The notes under the pieces were generated by a model. It did no database searches. It was not told where the DNA came from and saw nothing but the letters and a program-made list of their open reading frames with translations. Shown here piece by piece: positions 25,933 through 34,951 of a DNA stretch of 64,000 bases. The DNA comes from Methylobacterium sp. Leaf91 (GTDB lineage Bacteria; Pseudomonadota; Alphaproteobacteria; Rhizobiales; Beijerinckiaceae): positions 1,143-65,142 of the forward strand of contig NZ_LMMP01000005.1 of the NCBI RefSeq assembly GCF_001422815.1, in the 5' to 3' direction. Numbering within the stretch: position 1 is the stretch's first letter; each line of letters starts with the position of its first letter. The position numbers were made by a program, and so were the translations under genes.

Positions 25933-26829
25933 ATGAGTTCTCCTGCCGCCCTCGATCTGACGGACCTCAATGCGGCGACGGTCGCGGACTTCGTGTCCGC
26001 CCTCGGCGCGGTGTTCGAACACGCCCCTTGGGTCGCCGAGGCTGCAGCCGGCCGGCGCCCATTCGCCACGGTGGCGGAGCTGTTCTCCGCGATGCGGGGC
26101 ATTGTTGAGGAAGCCTCGGACGAGGATCGTCTCGCACTCCTGACCGGCCATCCCGAATTGGCGGGCCGGGCCGCGCGATCCGGCGACATCGCTGCGGATT
26201 CGGTCGCAGAACAAGCATACGCCGGTCTCGACCGGCTATCAGGTGCCGAATACGCCCGGTTCGAGGCCCTGAACGCGGCCTATTCCGATACGTTCGGCTT
26301 TCCCTTCATCCTCTGCATCAAGCGACACGGCCGCGCCTCGCTGCTCCGCACGTTCGAGCAACGTCTGGCCTCGACGCCGGCGATGGAGCGGGCGACAGCA
26401 GAGGAGGAAGTGTTCCGGATCGCCGCGATCCGCCTCGATGCTCTGGTGAAGGGGGAGGGGAGGCTGCGCACGACCGGCCGCGTCTCCACTCACGTCCTCG
26501 ACACCGCTTCCGGCAGGCCGGCGGCGGGGGTCGCGGTGTCCCTGTACGAATGGGTTTCCGACGACAGGGCCGCCCTCGTGGCCAGCACGGTGACGAACGC
26601 CGATGGACGCACCGACGCGCCCCTCATCGGCGGGAGGCCGGTGCCGATCGCGGCCTACGAATTGCGGTTCGGCATCGGCGACCATTTCCGGCGGACGAAT
26701 CCCGGACTACCGGAACCGCCCTTCCTCGATATCGTCACTCTGCGCTTCGGGGTGAGCGACCCGGAGGGTCACTACCACGTCCCGCTGGTGGCGAGCCCCT
26801 GGAGCTACCAGACCTATCGCGGGAGCTGA
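25933..26829 (+). CDS. Fused OHCU decarboxylase / 5-hydroxyisourate hydrolase
   Basis: The 298-residue protein joins two enzymes that act in sequence after urate oxidase. Residues 1-170 match 2-oxo-4-hydroxy-4-carboxy-5-ureidoimidazoline (OHCU) decarboxylase: HAPWVAEAAAGRRPFAT, HPELAG and FGFPFILCIKRHG. Residues 180-298 match transthyretin-like HIU hydrolase: STHVLDTASGRPAAGVAV, HYHVPLVASPWSYQTYRGS with the diagnostic YRGS end. The HIU hydrolase acts first and the decarboxylase second, giving S-allantoin. The gene is divergent from the permease-urate oxidase pair, so one intergenic region (25692-25932) may control all three. Confidence 0.93.
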   Translation: MSSPAALDLTDLNAATVADFVSALGAVFEHAPWVAEAAAGRRPFATVAELFSAMRGIVEEASDEDRLALLTGHPELAGRAARSGDIAADSVAEQAYAGLDRLSGAEYARFEALNAAYSDTFGFPFILCIKRHGRASLLRTFEQRLASTPAMERATAEEEVFRIAAIRLDALVKGEGRLRTTGRVSTHVLDTASGRPAAGVAVSLYEWVSDDRAALVASTVTNADGRTDAPLIGGRPVPIAAYELRFGIGDHFRRTNPGLPEPPFLDIVTLRFGVSDPEGHYHVPLVASPWSYQTYRGS

Positions 26830-26879
26830 GCTCGTCCGTGGAGACGGTGAGTCGCAGATCCCGCGAGGGAGTGCCCCGG

Positions 26880-28592
26880 TCAGGCGGCGCGGATCGTCGC
26901 GAGGAAGCGGCCGAGTTCGACGTTGAGATGCTCGGACTGGCGTGACAGTTCCGATGCCGCGCCGAGCACCTGGCTGGCCGCTGCTCCCGTCTCCTCGGCG
27001 GCGTCCGCCACGCCCACGATGTTCACCGTCACCTCGCTCGTGCCGGTAGCGGCCTGGGCCACGTTGCGAACGATCTCCTGTGTCGCGGCGCCCTGCTGCT
27101 CCACGGCGGCCGCGATCGACGTCGAGACGCCGCTGATTTCCTGGATTCGCGTGGTGATGCCGCCGATCGCCGAGACCGCCTGATCCGTCGACCTTTGCAC
27201 CGAGGCGATGTGCCCGCCGATCTCTTCGGTCGCCCTGGCCGTCTGGTTGGCGAGCTCCTTGACCTCCGCCGCGACCACGGCGAAGCCGCGGCCGGCCTCG
27301 CCGGCGCGCGCCGCCTCGATCGTGGCGTTCAGAGCGAGGAGATTGGTCTGGGCCGCGATCGAGGTGATCATCGTCACCACATCGCCGATCTTCAGCACCG
27401 CCGAGTTGAGATCCTTCACGAAGGTCGTCGTCCGGGCAGCCTCCTGAACGGCGGCATGGGACATGTCGGCCGAGGCGCTGACCTGACGGCCGATCTCGTG
27501 CACCGACGAGCCGAGTTCCTCGGCCGCGGCCGCCACGGTGGTGACGTTGGACGCGGCCTGATGGGCAGCCGCGGCGACGCTGGTGGATTGCGCAGCGGTC
27601 TCCGTGGCGGTGCCGGCCATGCTCTGGGCTGTCGCCTGCAGTTGCGTCGCCGAACTCGTGACGCTCTGGATGATCCCGCCGACCGCGGCTTCGAAACCGT
27701 CGGCCATGGATCGCATGGCCGACTTGCGCTGTGCTTCCGCGCCGGCCCGGGCCAGTGCGGTCTCCTCCTCCAGAGCCTTCATGCGCAACAGGCCGTCCTT
27801 GAACACCTGCACGGCATCGGCGATGCGCCCGATCTCGGTCCGGGCCTTCTGGTGCGGGATGGTCACGGAGAGGTCGCCCGCAGCGAGGGTCTGCATCGGC
27901 CGCACTACGGAATCGATCCCTCCGGTGACGCCCCGGATGATGACGAGGGCGGAGAGCACGGACAGCACGACGGCGACGACGATGGCGGAGATGCCTAGGG
28001 TCCGGGTCTGCTCGAACACTTCCTTGCTGCGCGCCTGTGCCATATCCGCACCGACATTATTGAGGTTCACGAGTTTCTCGAGGGCCTCCGACACGCCCCG
28101 GCGGATGGCGAGCCCCTTGGTCTCGTACAGGGCGAAGGCCTGAGCTTTCTCTCCGCTGCGGGAGAGATCCATGATGGCGTCGCGCACCACGGCGAATTTC
28201 GCGGCCTCACGGGTATACGCGTCGTAGAGGTCGCGCTCCCCGGGGGACGCAATCATCGTCTCGTAGGATTTCTTCTTCTCCTCGAGCTTCTTTCCGAAAC
28301 GGACGAGGTCGCCCTCGATCGTGGCCTGCTTCTGCGCATCGGTCTCCTGGGCATGGCGCAGGATGACGGCGCTGTTTCTCGCCGTGAGTGTATCGATCTC
28401 GCCAAGTACACGGATACTGGGGAGCCAGTTGGTCTCGATGTGGAGTGCCTGTTCACGCATGCGCAGGGTGCCCAGAATCCCGAGCAGCCCCAATCCCATG
28501 ATGAAGACGGTGAGTATCGAGAAAGCCACGATGAGCTTCGTGCGAATGGGGAGAGCCTGGAGCGTCACAACGAACCTCATCAAGACCACCAT
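26880..28592 (-). CDS. Methyl-accepting chemotaxis protein
   Basis: The 570-residue receptor has a first membrane span (about 19-40), a periplasmic four-helix-bundle-like sensor (about 41-200), a second span (about 200-220), a HAMP domain (about 220-270) and a long cytoplasmic signalling coiled coil with the hairpin tip region [20 protein letters not shown]. It would relay ligand binding to CheA/CheW. No C-terminal NWETF-type CheR tether is present. No chemotaxis genes adjoin it. A second Met four codons downstream (28580) is a possible start. Confidence 0.93.
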   Translation of the reverse strand: MVVLMRFVVTLQALPIRTKLIVAFSILTVFIMGLGLLGILGTLRMREQALHIETNWLPSIRVLGEIDTLTARNSAVILRHAQETDAQKQATIEGDLVRFGKKLEEKKKSYETMIASPGERDLYDAYTREAAKFAVVRDAIMDLSRSGEKAQAFALYETKGLAIRRGVSEALEKLVNLNNVGADMAQARSKEVFEQTRTLGISAIVVAVVLSVLSALVIIRGVTGGIDSVVRPMQTLAAGDLSVTIPHQKARTEIGRIADAVQVFKDGLLRMKALEEETALARAGAEAQRKSAMRSMADGFEAAVGGIIQSVTSSATQLQATAQSMAGTATETAAQSTSVAAAAHQAASNVTTVAAAAEELGSSVHEIGRQVSASADMSHAAVQEAARTTTFVKDLNSAVLKIGDVVTMITSIAAQTNLLALNATIEAARAGEAGRGFAVVAAEVKELANQTARATEEIGGHIASVQRSTDQAVSAIGGITTRIQEISGVSTSIAAAVEQQGAATQEIVRNVAQAATGTSEVTVNIVGVADAAEETGAAASQVLGAASELSRQSEHLNVELGRFLATIRAA

Positions 28593-28887
28593 CCGGTCAT
28601 TCGGTGGGGCGATCGAATGTCGACACTCCCTCGGAATCCTTAAGGTTCACTTTTGATTGCTTCGTCTCTTCCTCATCCCTTCGCGACACATGTATTCTTC
28701 TGTCATCGTCAGAGATCTGCAGGGCGATGCCCAATCCGGCCGTGCCTCGCCCCATGTCCCCATTCGTCCGAAACAGGACAATCGCGCATTGGGATCTGTT
28801 CCGGCATGCGGATTGCACTGCATTGACTTCCGTTTGACGTGCCGACAACCAATCACCGTGAGACATTCAACCGTGGCAGCACGACCG

Positions 28888-29157
28888 ATGACACGCTTCT
28901 TCACCGTTACTCTCGCGGCCGGTCTTGTGATCGCATCCGCGAGCCTCGCTGTCGCGCAGAGCTACGGCGCCCCCTCGGGCCGCGACGCCGCCACCGCACC
29001 GGGCGGAACGGAAGGCGTGGCCGGTCCTCGCAACGAAGCCGAGGCCATCCGGAGCGGCGATGCCGTTCCGGTGCCGCAAGGTGCGGGGGGCATTCGGGCC
29101 GATGAGCCGAAAGTGCCGCCCCACGCCCCTCACACGCATCCGTCCCCGCGCCCCTGA
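28888..29157 (+). CDS. Small secreted hypothetical protein (89 aa)
   Basis: The product has a clear signal peptide (TRFFTVTLAAGLVIASASLA, cleavage near VAQ). A short, polar, Gly/Ala/Pro-rich mature part follows (RDAATAPGGTEGVAGPRNEAE), with a His/Pro tail. It is probably periplasmic and disordered. No family is recognised. It starts 295 bp upstream-divergent from the chemoreceptor, in an AT-richer region that should hold promoters for both. Confidence 0.6.
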   Translation: MTRFFTVTLAAGLVIASASLAVAQSYGAPSGRDAATAPGGTEGVAGPRNEAEAIRSGDAVPVPQGAGGIRADEPKVPPHAPHTHPSPRP

Positions 29158-29280
29158 TTGCGCCGTTGGCGCAACGGGCTCGGAGCGTCGACGACGCCAA
29201 GCCCCCATCCGACCACATTCCCCTTGCATAGGCGGATTGGAACGGTGCCGGGCGCACCGGCAACGATACGGGGATCTCGG

Positions 29281-30297
29281 ATGGGCGTTGCTGCAGCGGA
29301 GAAGCGGGTTTCCGAGCCCGATGCCGGGCACCTCCCCGCCGTCGCCTCCGCCCTTCGGACCATCGAGACCGAGCGCGAGGGCCTGCGCTGCCTGATGGAG
29401 GCCATCGGCAACGGGCTCGGCGCGGCCTTTTCCGAGGCCGTCGCCCGAATCTCCGACGCGAAGGGCCGGGCCATCCTCACCGGCATGGGCAAGTCCGGCC
29501 ATGTCGGCCGCAAGATCGCCGCGACGATGGCCTCCACCGGCACGCCGGCCCTCTTTGTTCATCCAGCCGAGGCCAGCCATGGCGATCTCGGCATGATCCA
29601 GCCGGAGGACGTCGTCGTCGCCCTGTCCTGGTCGGGCGAAACGACGGAACTGGCCAACATCATCGGCTATGCGCGGCGCTACCGGGTCGGCCTCATCGCC
29701 ATCACGGCGAATGCCGGCTCGACCCTCGGGCGGGAGGCCGATATCTGCCTGACCCTGCCCAAGGCCCGCGAGGCCTGTCCCAACGGGCTCGCGCCGACGA
29801 CCTCCACGGCGATGCAGCTCGCCCTGGGCGACGCCCTCGCCGTCGCCTTGCTCGAGGCCCGCGGCTTCTCAGCCCGCGAATTCGGCATCTACCATCCCGG
29901 CGGACGCCTGGGAGCCTCGCTCCGTCAGGTCCGCGAGGTGATGCATGCGGGCGACCAGCTGCCGGTGGTCCGGCGCGGCACGGGCATGCGCGCCGCCATC
30001 GCCGAGATCGACGCCAAGGGATTCGGATCGGTGGTGGTGGTGGAAGAGGACGGCCGCCTCGCCGGTATCCTCACCGACGGCGACCTGCGCCGCAACGTGT
30101 TCAGGGCCGATCTCGACGGCCTCGTCGTCGAGGCGCTGATGAGCGTCCGGCCGCGCACCGTGAGCCCGGAGACCCTTCTCGCCAAGGCCCTGGAAATCCA
30201 GGAATCGATGAAGATCACCTCGCTCATCGTCGTGGAGAACGAGCGCCCCGTGGGCCTCGTCCATTATCACGACCTGCTGCGGGCCGGGGTCGCCTGA
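29281..30297 (+). CDS. Arabinose-5-phosphate isomerase (KpsF/GutQ family)
   Basis: The 338-residue protein has a SIS domain (about 35-170) with GMGKSGHVGRKIAATMASTG and ALSWSGETTELANII, the signature EFGIYHPGGRLGA, and two CBS domains (about 205-335). It converts ribulose 5-phosphate to arabinose 5-phosphate, the first step to Kdo for lipopolysaccharide. The conserved length and order are normal for KdsD/KpsF. It stands alone; no other Kdo genes are in the window. A hairpin at 30318-30347 follows its stop. Confidence 0.92.
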   Translation: MGVAAAEKRVSEPDAGHLPAVASALRTIETEREGLRCLMEAIGNGLGAAFSEAVARISDAKGRAILTGMGKSGHVGRKIAATMASTGTPALFVHPAEASHGDLGMIQPEDVVVALSWSGETTELANIIGYARRYRVGLIAITANAGSTLGREADICLTLPKAREACPNGLAPTTSTAMQLALGDALAVALLEARGFSAREFGIYHPGGRLGASLRQVREVMHAGDQLPVVRRGTGMRAAIAEIDAKGFGSVVVVEEDGRLAGILTDGDLRRNVFRADLDGLVVEALMSVRPRTVSPETLLAKALEIQESMKITSLIVVENERPVGLVHYHDLLRAGVA

Positions 30298-30317
30298 CCA
30301 CGGGCCTTTCCTCCGCG

Positions 30318-30347
30318 AAGACCGGAGCGTATCCGCCCCCCGGTCTT
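30318..30347 (+). terminator. Hairpin downstream of the arabinose-5-phosphate isomerase
   Basis: Eight-base arms AAGACCGG (30318-30325) and CCGGTCTT (30340-30347) enclose a 14-base loop 21 bp after the stop codon. There is no T-run, so it is a candidate terminator only. Confidence 0.5.
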
Positions 30348-30453
30348 GGGGCACGGCACTCGCACATCTCGCGGGCAGCAAGGGTCCCCTCTCTTGGAAG
30401 GCAGGGTGATCGCATATGCCGATTTACTCGTCGAGAAATTGAAACGCAGCACC

Positions 30454-30597
30454 CCGTCATCCCGGGGCCGCGCAGCGGAGCCCGGGATCCAGAAACACAG
30501 GCGGTGCAGGACTTTGCACCGTCAGCGGATCTGGATTGCACGCCTCTGGCGCGGCCCTCCGGGTCCGGGCTCGCCTCTGGCGACCCGGAATGACGGC
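30454..30597. repeat. Extragenic palindromic repeat element with imperfect terminal inverted repeats
   Basis: About 144 bp begin with CCGTCATCCCGGGGCC and end with GACCCGGAATGACGG, an imperfect inverted pair. Inside, GGAGCCCGGGATCCAGA and TCTGGATT also pair. The motif combination resembles regular palindromic elements dispersed in alphaproteobacterial genomes. It contains no coding signal. Confidence 0.65.
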
Positions 30598-30624
30598 GCG
30601 GTACCATATGCGATGGCCCTGCCC

Positions 30625-30698
30625 GGAAGGAGAGGGACAGGGTGAGGTATGTGACCTCTCCGGAGATGGACCACACCTCACCCCAGCCCTCTCCTTCC
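30625..30698. repeat. Second inverted-repeat element
   Basis: Arms at 30625-30648 and 30675-30698 match in 21 of 24 positions when one is reverse-complemented (core CTCTCCTTCC). They flank 26 bp. The unit resembles short extragenic repeats seen in several high-GC Proteobacteria. It lies 27 bp after the first element, so the pair may form a composite. Confidence 0.6.
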
Positions 30699-30822
30699 AG
30701 GAGAGGGAGCCCGTCGCGCCTCATGTCGAACCCGCCAGGATCAAGGGAACGGATGTCGAGCAGATGTGTGACCCATTAGAGTCTTGGGGTGAGAGCGGGA
30801 ACCGAGCTGGGTCGCCCCGGCA

Positions 30823-31476
30823 TCACACCGTCAGGCAGTCGAGGATAGGCTCCAGCATCCCGTCGATCACCCCACGCGCCGCCTCGGCCGGCCCCAGCGC
30901 TCCGTCGAGGGCAAGCCGCGCGAGACCATGGACCACGGACCAGCAGGCGACGGCCTTCGGGTCCGGGGCGGTATGATTGGAGACCGCCGGTAGTCCGCCA
31001 TCCTCGAAAGGGGTTCCGGCCACCGCCGCTTTCAGGAGCCCGAATGCACGACCGGCGGCCGCCGCGTAGGCCGCGTCGCCCGTATTGATCCGCGCACAGC
31101 GCCACATCGTGTCGAACTCGGCCGGATGGTCGAGGGCGAAGCCGATATAGGCCCGGCCCTGGCCGCGGATGCGCCTGTCGCGGTCGGTCGCGGTGGAATC
31201 GGCAGCGGCCAGCGCGTCGCCCAGCATCCGGAACCCCTCCGTCGCCACGGCGGTGAGTAATCCGCGCGCATCGCCGAAATGATGCTGCGGGGCCGCCGGC
31301 GAAACGCCCGCGCGCCGCGCCGCCTCCCTCAGGGAAAATCCATCGATCCCGCGCTCTCGCAGGATGGCCGTCGTCGCATGGATCAGGGCGGCCCGCAGAT
31401 CGCCGTGATGGTAGGCAGCAGCCTCGGTCGTTCCGACGTCCTTCGACGACTTGACAGTGTCAAGATGCTTATCCAT
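30823..31476 (-). CDS. TetR family transcriptional regulator
   Basis: The 217-residue protein has an N-terminal TetR helix-turn-helix (about 22-68) with FSLREAARRAGVSPAAPQHHF and a C-terminal ligand domain of the TetR_C_33-like type with FALDHPAEFDTMW. It starts 39 bp from the divergent membrane-protein gene at 31516, so it probably represses that pair and itself. The start was set at the ATG before DKHLDTVKSS. Its first codons contain a perfect palindrome that may be its own operator. The ligand is unknown. Confidence 0.9.
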   Translation of the reverse strand: MDKHLDTVKSSKDVGTTEAAAYHHGDLRAALIHATTAILRERGIDGFSLREAARRAGVSPAAPQHHFGDARGLLTAVATEGFRMLGDALAAADSTATDRDRRIRGQGRAYIGFALDHPAEFDTMWRCARINTGDAAYAAAAGRAFGLLKAAVAGTPFEDGGLPAVSNHTAPDPKAVACWSVVHGLARLALDGALGPAEAARGVIDGMLEPILDCLTV

Positions 31477-31500
31477 GCTCGATCTATACGATGTCAAGAT
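31450..31500. promoter_or_regulatory. Candidate TetR operator region
   Basis: CTTGACA-G-TGTCAAG at 31450-31464 is a perfect 7-bp-arm palindrome inside the first codons of the TetR gene. TGTCAAGAT recurs as a direct repeat at 31458-31466 and 31492-31500, on either side of the TetR start. Position between divergent genes suggests an operator; the promoter boxes themselves are not clear. Confidence 0.45.
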
Positions 31501-31515
31501 AAGGATGGGCAAGAC

Positions 31516-31965
31516 GTGATCCCCGCAGCCAGCCTGTTCTCCCTCTGCAGCACGATCGCCCTGTTGGGCTGGATCGCCCTCGCCATCGCGTTGTTCGCTC
31601 CCCGTCTCCGAAGGGCTACCTGGATCGGCACCGGCCTCGTCCTGCCGGCATTCCTGGCGGTGGCCTATCTCGGTGCCCTGGCGGCAGGGTTGGCAGGCGG
31701 CGCGAAAGGCGGCTTCGACTCCATCGAGGCGGTCCGCGCCCTGTTCGCGGACGATCATGCACTCACCGCCGGCTGGATCCATTATCTCGCCTTCGACCTC
31801 TTCGTCGGCACCTGGATCGCTCGCGCCGGGATCGGAGCGGGAATCTCGCCGCTGCTGCTCCTGCCCTGCCTCGTCCTCACCTTTCTGGTCGGCCCGGCCG
31901 GTCTCCTCCTCGCCCTCGTCATCGGATTCAGCACCGGCAGGCTCGGCCTGGAGACCCGGACATGA
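31516..31965 (+). CDS. ABA4-like (DUF4281) membrane protein
   Basis: The 149-residue protein has four hydrophobic spans and the DUF4281 pattern WIHYLAFDLFVGTWIARAG followed by CLVLTFLVGPAGLLLALV. ABA4 in plants is needed for neoxanthin synthesis; the bacterial family has no established role. Translation begins at GTG, with AAGGA upstream. Its end overlaps the next membrane gene by 4 bp, so the two are coupled, and both are divergent from the TetR gene. Confidence 0.8.
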   Translation: MIPAASLFSLCSTIALLGWIALAIALFAPRLRRATWIGTGLVLPAFLAVAYLGALAAGLAGGAKGGFDSIEAVRALFADDHALTAGWIHYLAFDLFVGTWIARAGIGAGISPLLLLPCLVLTFLVGPAGLLLALVIGFSTGRLGLETRT

Positions 31966-32786
31966 TCCCCTTCACCCTCGGCGGAGACGCTCCCCACCCC
32001 ACGGCACTCGCCCGGCTTCGGGCGGACGATCCCGTCCTCACCGCCTTCGGCCTCGCCTGTCTGTTGACCGGCGCCGTCACCCTGGCACTCCCCCTGGTCG
32101 ATGGGCGGCTCATCGATGGCGGCTTTGTCTGGGCGAAGCCCGCGAAGTTCTTCGTTTCGGTCGGTGTGTACGCCCTGACCTTCGCCTGGTTCACCGGCTA
32201 CGTCCGGCCGGATCGGCGCCGCTCCCGCTCGCTGCGCGCCGGCCGGCTCCTGATCATCGTCGCCGGCGGGTTCGAACTCGGCTACATCACTCTGCAGGCG
32301 GCGCGGGCCGAGGCCTCGCATTTCAACGACGGCGATCCGCTGCACGCGTCCCTCTACGCCCTGATGGGGATCATGGCGCTCACCCTGCTCGCTGCCAAGA
32401 TTCCCCTGGCCGTCGCGGTGGCGGTCCGGCCACGTCCCGGCCTTGAGCCGAGCCTGCGCCTGGCCGTCCTTCTCGGCCTCGCGACGACGGTGATCCTCGG
32501 GGCCGCCACCGGCATCGCCCTCAGCGTCAACCACGGCCATGCGGTCGGCCCGACCGGTGCGAGCCTGCCCCTGCTCGGCTGGAACCGGGCGGGCGGCGAT
32601 CTGAGGGTCGCCCATTTCCTCGGCATGCATGGGGAACAGATCGTGCCCCTCGCAGCCGCCGGCTTCATCGCCCTCGGCTTGCCGAGGCGACGGATGCTCG
32701 TGACGCTGGCGGCCTGCCTCCTCTGCATTGTCGTCGCGGGTGCCTGGGTCCAGGCTGGTCGGGGCCTCGCCTTTCCCTTCTTTTGA
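31962..32786 (+). CDS. Multi-span hypothetical membrane protein (274 aa)
   Basis: About seven hydrophobic spans are visible, with conserved-looking polar motifs between them: FVWAKPAKFFVSVGVYALT, HFNDGDPLHASLY, GHAVG and RVAHFLGMHGEQIVPL. The His and acidic residues near membrane edges could bind a metal, haem or quinone, but this is speculation. The ATGA overlap with the ABA4-like gene indicates one operon, probably under the TetR regulator. No named family is recognised. Confidence 0.7.
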   Translation: MIPFTLGGDAPHPTALARLRADDPVLTAFGLACLLTGAVTLALPLVDGRLIDGGFVWAKPAKFFVSVGVYALTFAWFTGYVRPDRRRSRSLRAGRLLIIVAGGFELGYITLQAARAEASHFNDGDPLHASLYALMGIMALTLLAAKIPLAVAVAVRPRPGLEPSLRLAVLLGLATTVILGAATGIALSVNHGHAVGPTGASLPLLGWNRAGGDLRVAHFLGMHGEQIVPLAAAGFIALGLPRRRMLVTLAACLLCIVVAGAWVQAGRGLAFPFF

Positions 32787-32845
32787 CCGCGTCCTTCCCA
32801 CCGCGATGACGTCGGCAGCGCTTTGAGGCGGCGGCGCGCTCGCCT

Positions 32846-34825
32846 ATGGTCGGGGGAATGCCACCCGTGCTCCGCCCCGTCCGCCGCCTCGACCCGATCC
32901 TCGTGGACCGCATCGCCGCGGGCGAGGTGGTGGAGCGCCCGGCCTCCGCCGTGAAGGAACTGGTGGAGAACGCCATCGATGCGGGCGCCACCAGTATCGA
33001 GGTGACGATCGAGGCGGGGGGCCGCCGGCTGATCCGCGTGGTGGATGACGGCGCCGGCATGAGCGCCGACGATCTCGCCCTCGCGGTGGAGCGCCACGCC
33101 ACATCGAAGCTTCCCGGCGGCGACCTGACCCGCATCGATTCCCTCGGCTTTCGCGGCGAGGCGCTGCCCTCCATCGGGGCTGTGGCCCGCCTCTCCCTCA
33201 CCAGCCGCACCGCCGAAGCCGAGAGCGGATCGACCCTGGTGGTCGATGCCGGGATCAAGGGCGAGGTCCGTCCCGCACCGAGCCCGCGCGGCACGCGGAT
33301 CGAGGTGACGGACCTATTCTCGGCGACGCCGGCACGGCTGAAATTCCTCAAATCCGACCGCGCCGAGGCGCTGGCCATCGCCGATGGGTTGCGGCGTCTC
33401 GCCGTGGCGCAGCCGCGGATCCGCTTCGCCCTCCGCTCCGAGAGCGGCAGCCCCCTGGTCTTTTCCGCCGAGACCGGCGACGACGCCGACCTGCGCCGGC
33501 TCACGGCGGTGCTGGGGCCGGATTTCGGCGCGAGTTCCGCCCCCCTCCAGATGGCGCGCGAGGGCTTCGCCCTGTCCGGCCATATCGGCCTGCCGAGCTA
33601 CCATCGCGGCGCGGGCAACCAGATCCACTTCACGGTCAACGGCCGCCCGGTGCGCGACCGCCTGCTGCTGGGCGCCGTGCGCGGGGCCTATGCCGACACG
33701 ATGAGTTCGGACCGTCATCCGGTGCTCGGCCTCGCCATTACCTGCGATCCCGCCCTCGTCGACGTGAACGTCCATCCCGCCAAGACGGAGGTGCGCTTCC
33801 GCGAGCCGGGCCTCGTCCGCGCCCTCATCGTCAGCGCCATTCACGAGACCCTGCGGCAGGTGGGAGCGCGCAACGCCAGCACGGGGGCCGCCCGCACCCT
33901 GGACGCCCTGCGGCCGGGCCATCCCTCATCGACGATGCGGCCTGCAATGACCGCACATTCTGGACGTGGCGCCTGGTCGGGCAGGGCGGCGCTTCCGCCG
34001 GGCCTGCTCTCGTTCGGCGCGCCGGCCGGCCTCGCGCCGGCATCGTCCTTCGGTGCGCGCGGGGGCCTGTTCGAGGCCCCGCAGGCGGCGTTCGATCGGT
34101 CCGGGGCAGGGTTCGAGGACCCAGGGTTCGAGGAAGCCGGGCAGGCGCTGTTCTCCGGCGATCTCGCGCCACCGGGCGCCGATATGCGCGAGCCGGAGGT
34201 GGAGCCCCTGCCGGACGATCACCCGCTGGGTGCCGCCCGCGCGCAGCTCCACGAGACCTACATCGTCGCCCAGACCCGCGACGGGATCGTCCTCGTCGAC
34301 CAGCACGCGGCCCATGAGCGCCTCGTCTACGAGCGGCTGAAGCGCGAGCGCGCCGCCGGCGGCATCGCCCGCCAGGGCCTCCTGATCCCGGACGTGGTGG
34401 AGATGGCGCCCCAGGACGCCGAGCGCCTCGTCGCCGCCGCACCCGACCTCGACCGCCTCGGCCTCACCCTGGAGGCTTTCGGCACGGGTGCGGTCCTGGT
34501 GCGTGAAATGCCGACGGCGCTGGCCGGTGCATCCACCCGCCGCCTGCTGGAGGACGTTCTGGACGCCCTCGACGCGAGCGGGCTGGAGGAGGGCAGCGCG
34601 GACGGCACCGAGGGCGGTCCGCTCGGGCGGCGTCTCGACGCGATCCTCTCGCGCATCAGCTGTCACGGCTCGGTCCGCGCCGGCCGGCGCCTGCGCCCCG
34701 AGGAGATGAACGCGCTCCTGCGCGAGATGGAGGCCACCCCGTTCGCCGGCACCTGCAACCACGGCCGCCCGACCTTCGTGGAACTGAAGCTCCAGGATAT
34801 CGAGCGGCTGTTCGGCCGGCGCTAG
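32846..34825 (+). CDS. mutL: DNA mismatch repair protein MutL
   Basis: The 659-residue protein has the N-terminal GHKL ATPase (about 10-340) with IAAGEVVERPASAVKELVEN, DDGAGM and the GFRGEALPSI motif, and a C-terminal dimerisation domain. Residues 485-496 read DQHAAHERLVYE, matching the DQHA(X)2E(X)4E metal-dependent endonuclease motif, as expected where MutH is absent. A poorly conserved Gly/Pro-rich linker joins the domains. The start may be the ATG at 32858. No mutS lies nearby. Confidence 0.96.
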   Translation: MVGGMPPVLRPVRRLDPILVDRIAAGEVVERPASAVKELVENAIDAGATSIEVTIEAGGRRLIRVVDDGAGMSADDLALAVERHATSKLPGGDLTRIDSLGFRGEALPSIGAVARLSLTSRTAEAESGSTLVVDAGIKGEVRPAPSPRGTRIEVTDLFSATPARLKFLKSDRAEALAIADGLRRLAVAQPRIRFALRSESGSPLVFSAETGDDADLRRLTAVLGPDFGASSAPLQMAREGFALSGHIGLPSYHRGAGNQIHFTVNGRPVRDRLLLGAVRGAYADTMSSDRHPVLGLAITCDPALVDVNVHPAKTEVRFREPGLVRALIVSAIHETLRQVGARNASTGAARTLDALRPGHPSSTMRPAMTAHSGRGAWSGRAALPPGLLSFGAPAGLAPASSFGARGGLFEAPQAAFDRSGAGFEDPGFEEAGQALFSGDLAPPGADMREPEVEPLPDDHPLGAARAQLHETYIVAQTRDGIVLVDQHAAHERLVYERLKRERAAGGIARQGLLIPDVVEMAPQDAERLVAAAPDLDRLGLTLEAFGTGAVLVREMPTALAGASTRRLLEDVLDALDASGLEEGSADGTEGGPLGRRLDAILSRISCHGSVRAGRRLRPEEMNALLREMEATPFAGTCNHGRPTFVELKLQDIERLFGRR

Positions 34826-34872
34826 AGCGCTCTCCGCCGAAGTGGATGCCGGTTCGGCGAAAAAGAGCGCGG
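34824..34872. repeat. Nested palindromic repeat at the mutL end
   Basis: Inner arms CGCCGAA (34835-34841) and TTCGGCG (34853-34859) enclose GTGGATGCCGG. Outer arms GCGCTCT (34827-34833) and AGAGCGC (34864-34870) nest around them. The GAAGTGGATGCCGGTTCGGCG-type core recalls a short extragenic repeat common in alphaproteobacteria. It begins on the mutL stop codon and could also act as a transcript end. Confidence 0.6.
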
Positions 34873-34951
34873 CAAAACAAAGGCCTGGAGATGTGCCCCG
34901 GCCCAACGTGGTCGGGCGCAGCTCTAGGGAGCGGCGCCGGTTCATCGGTCC

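Larger units (their letters stand above)
30298..30822. other. Gene-free region carrying repeats
   Basis: No supported gene lies in these 525 bases between the isomerase and the TetR gene. The region holds a hairpin just after the isomerase and two palindromic repeat elements described separately. The remaining bases show no recognised RNA or coding signal. Confidence 0.6.
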
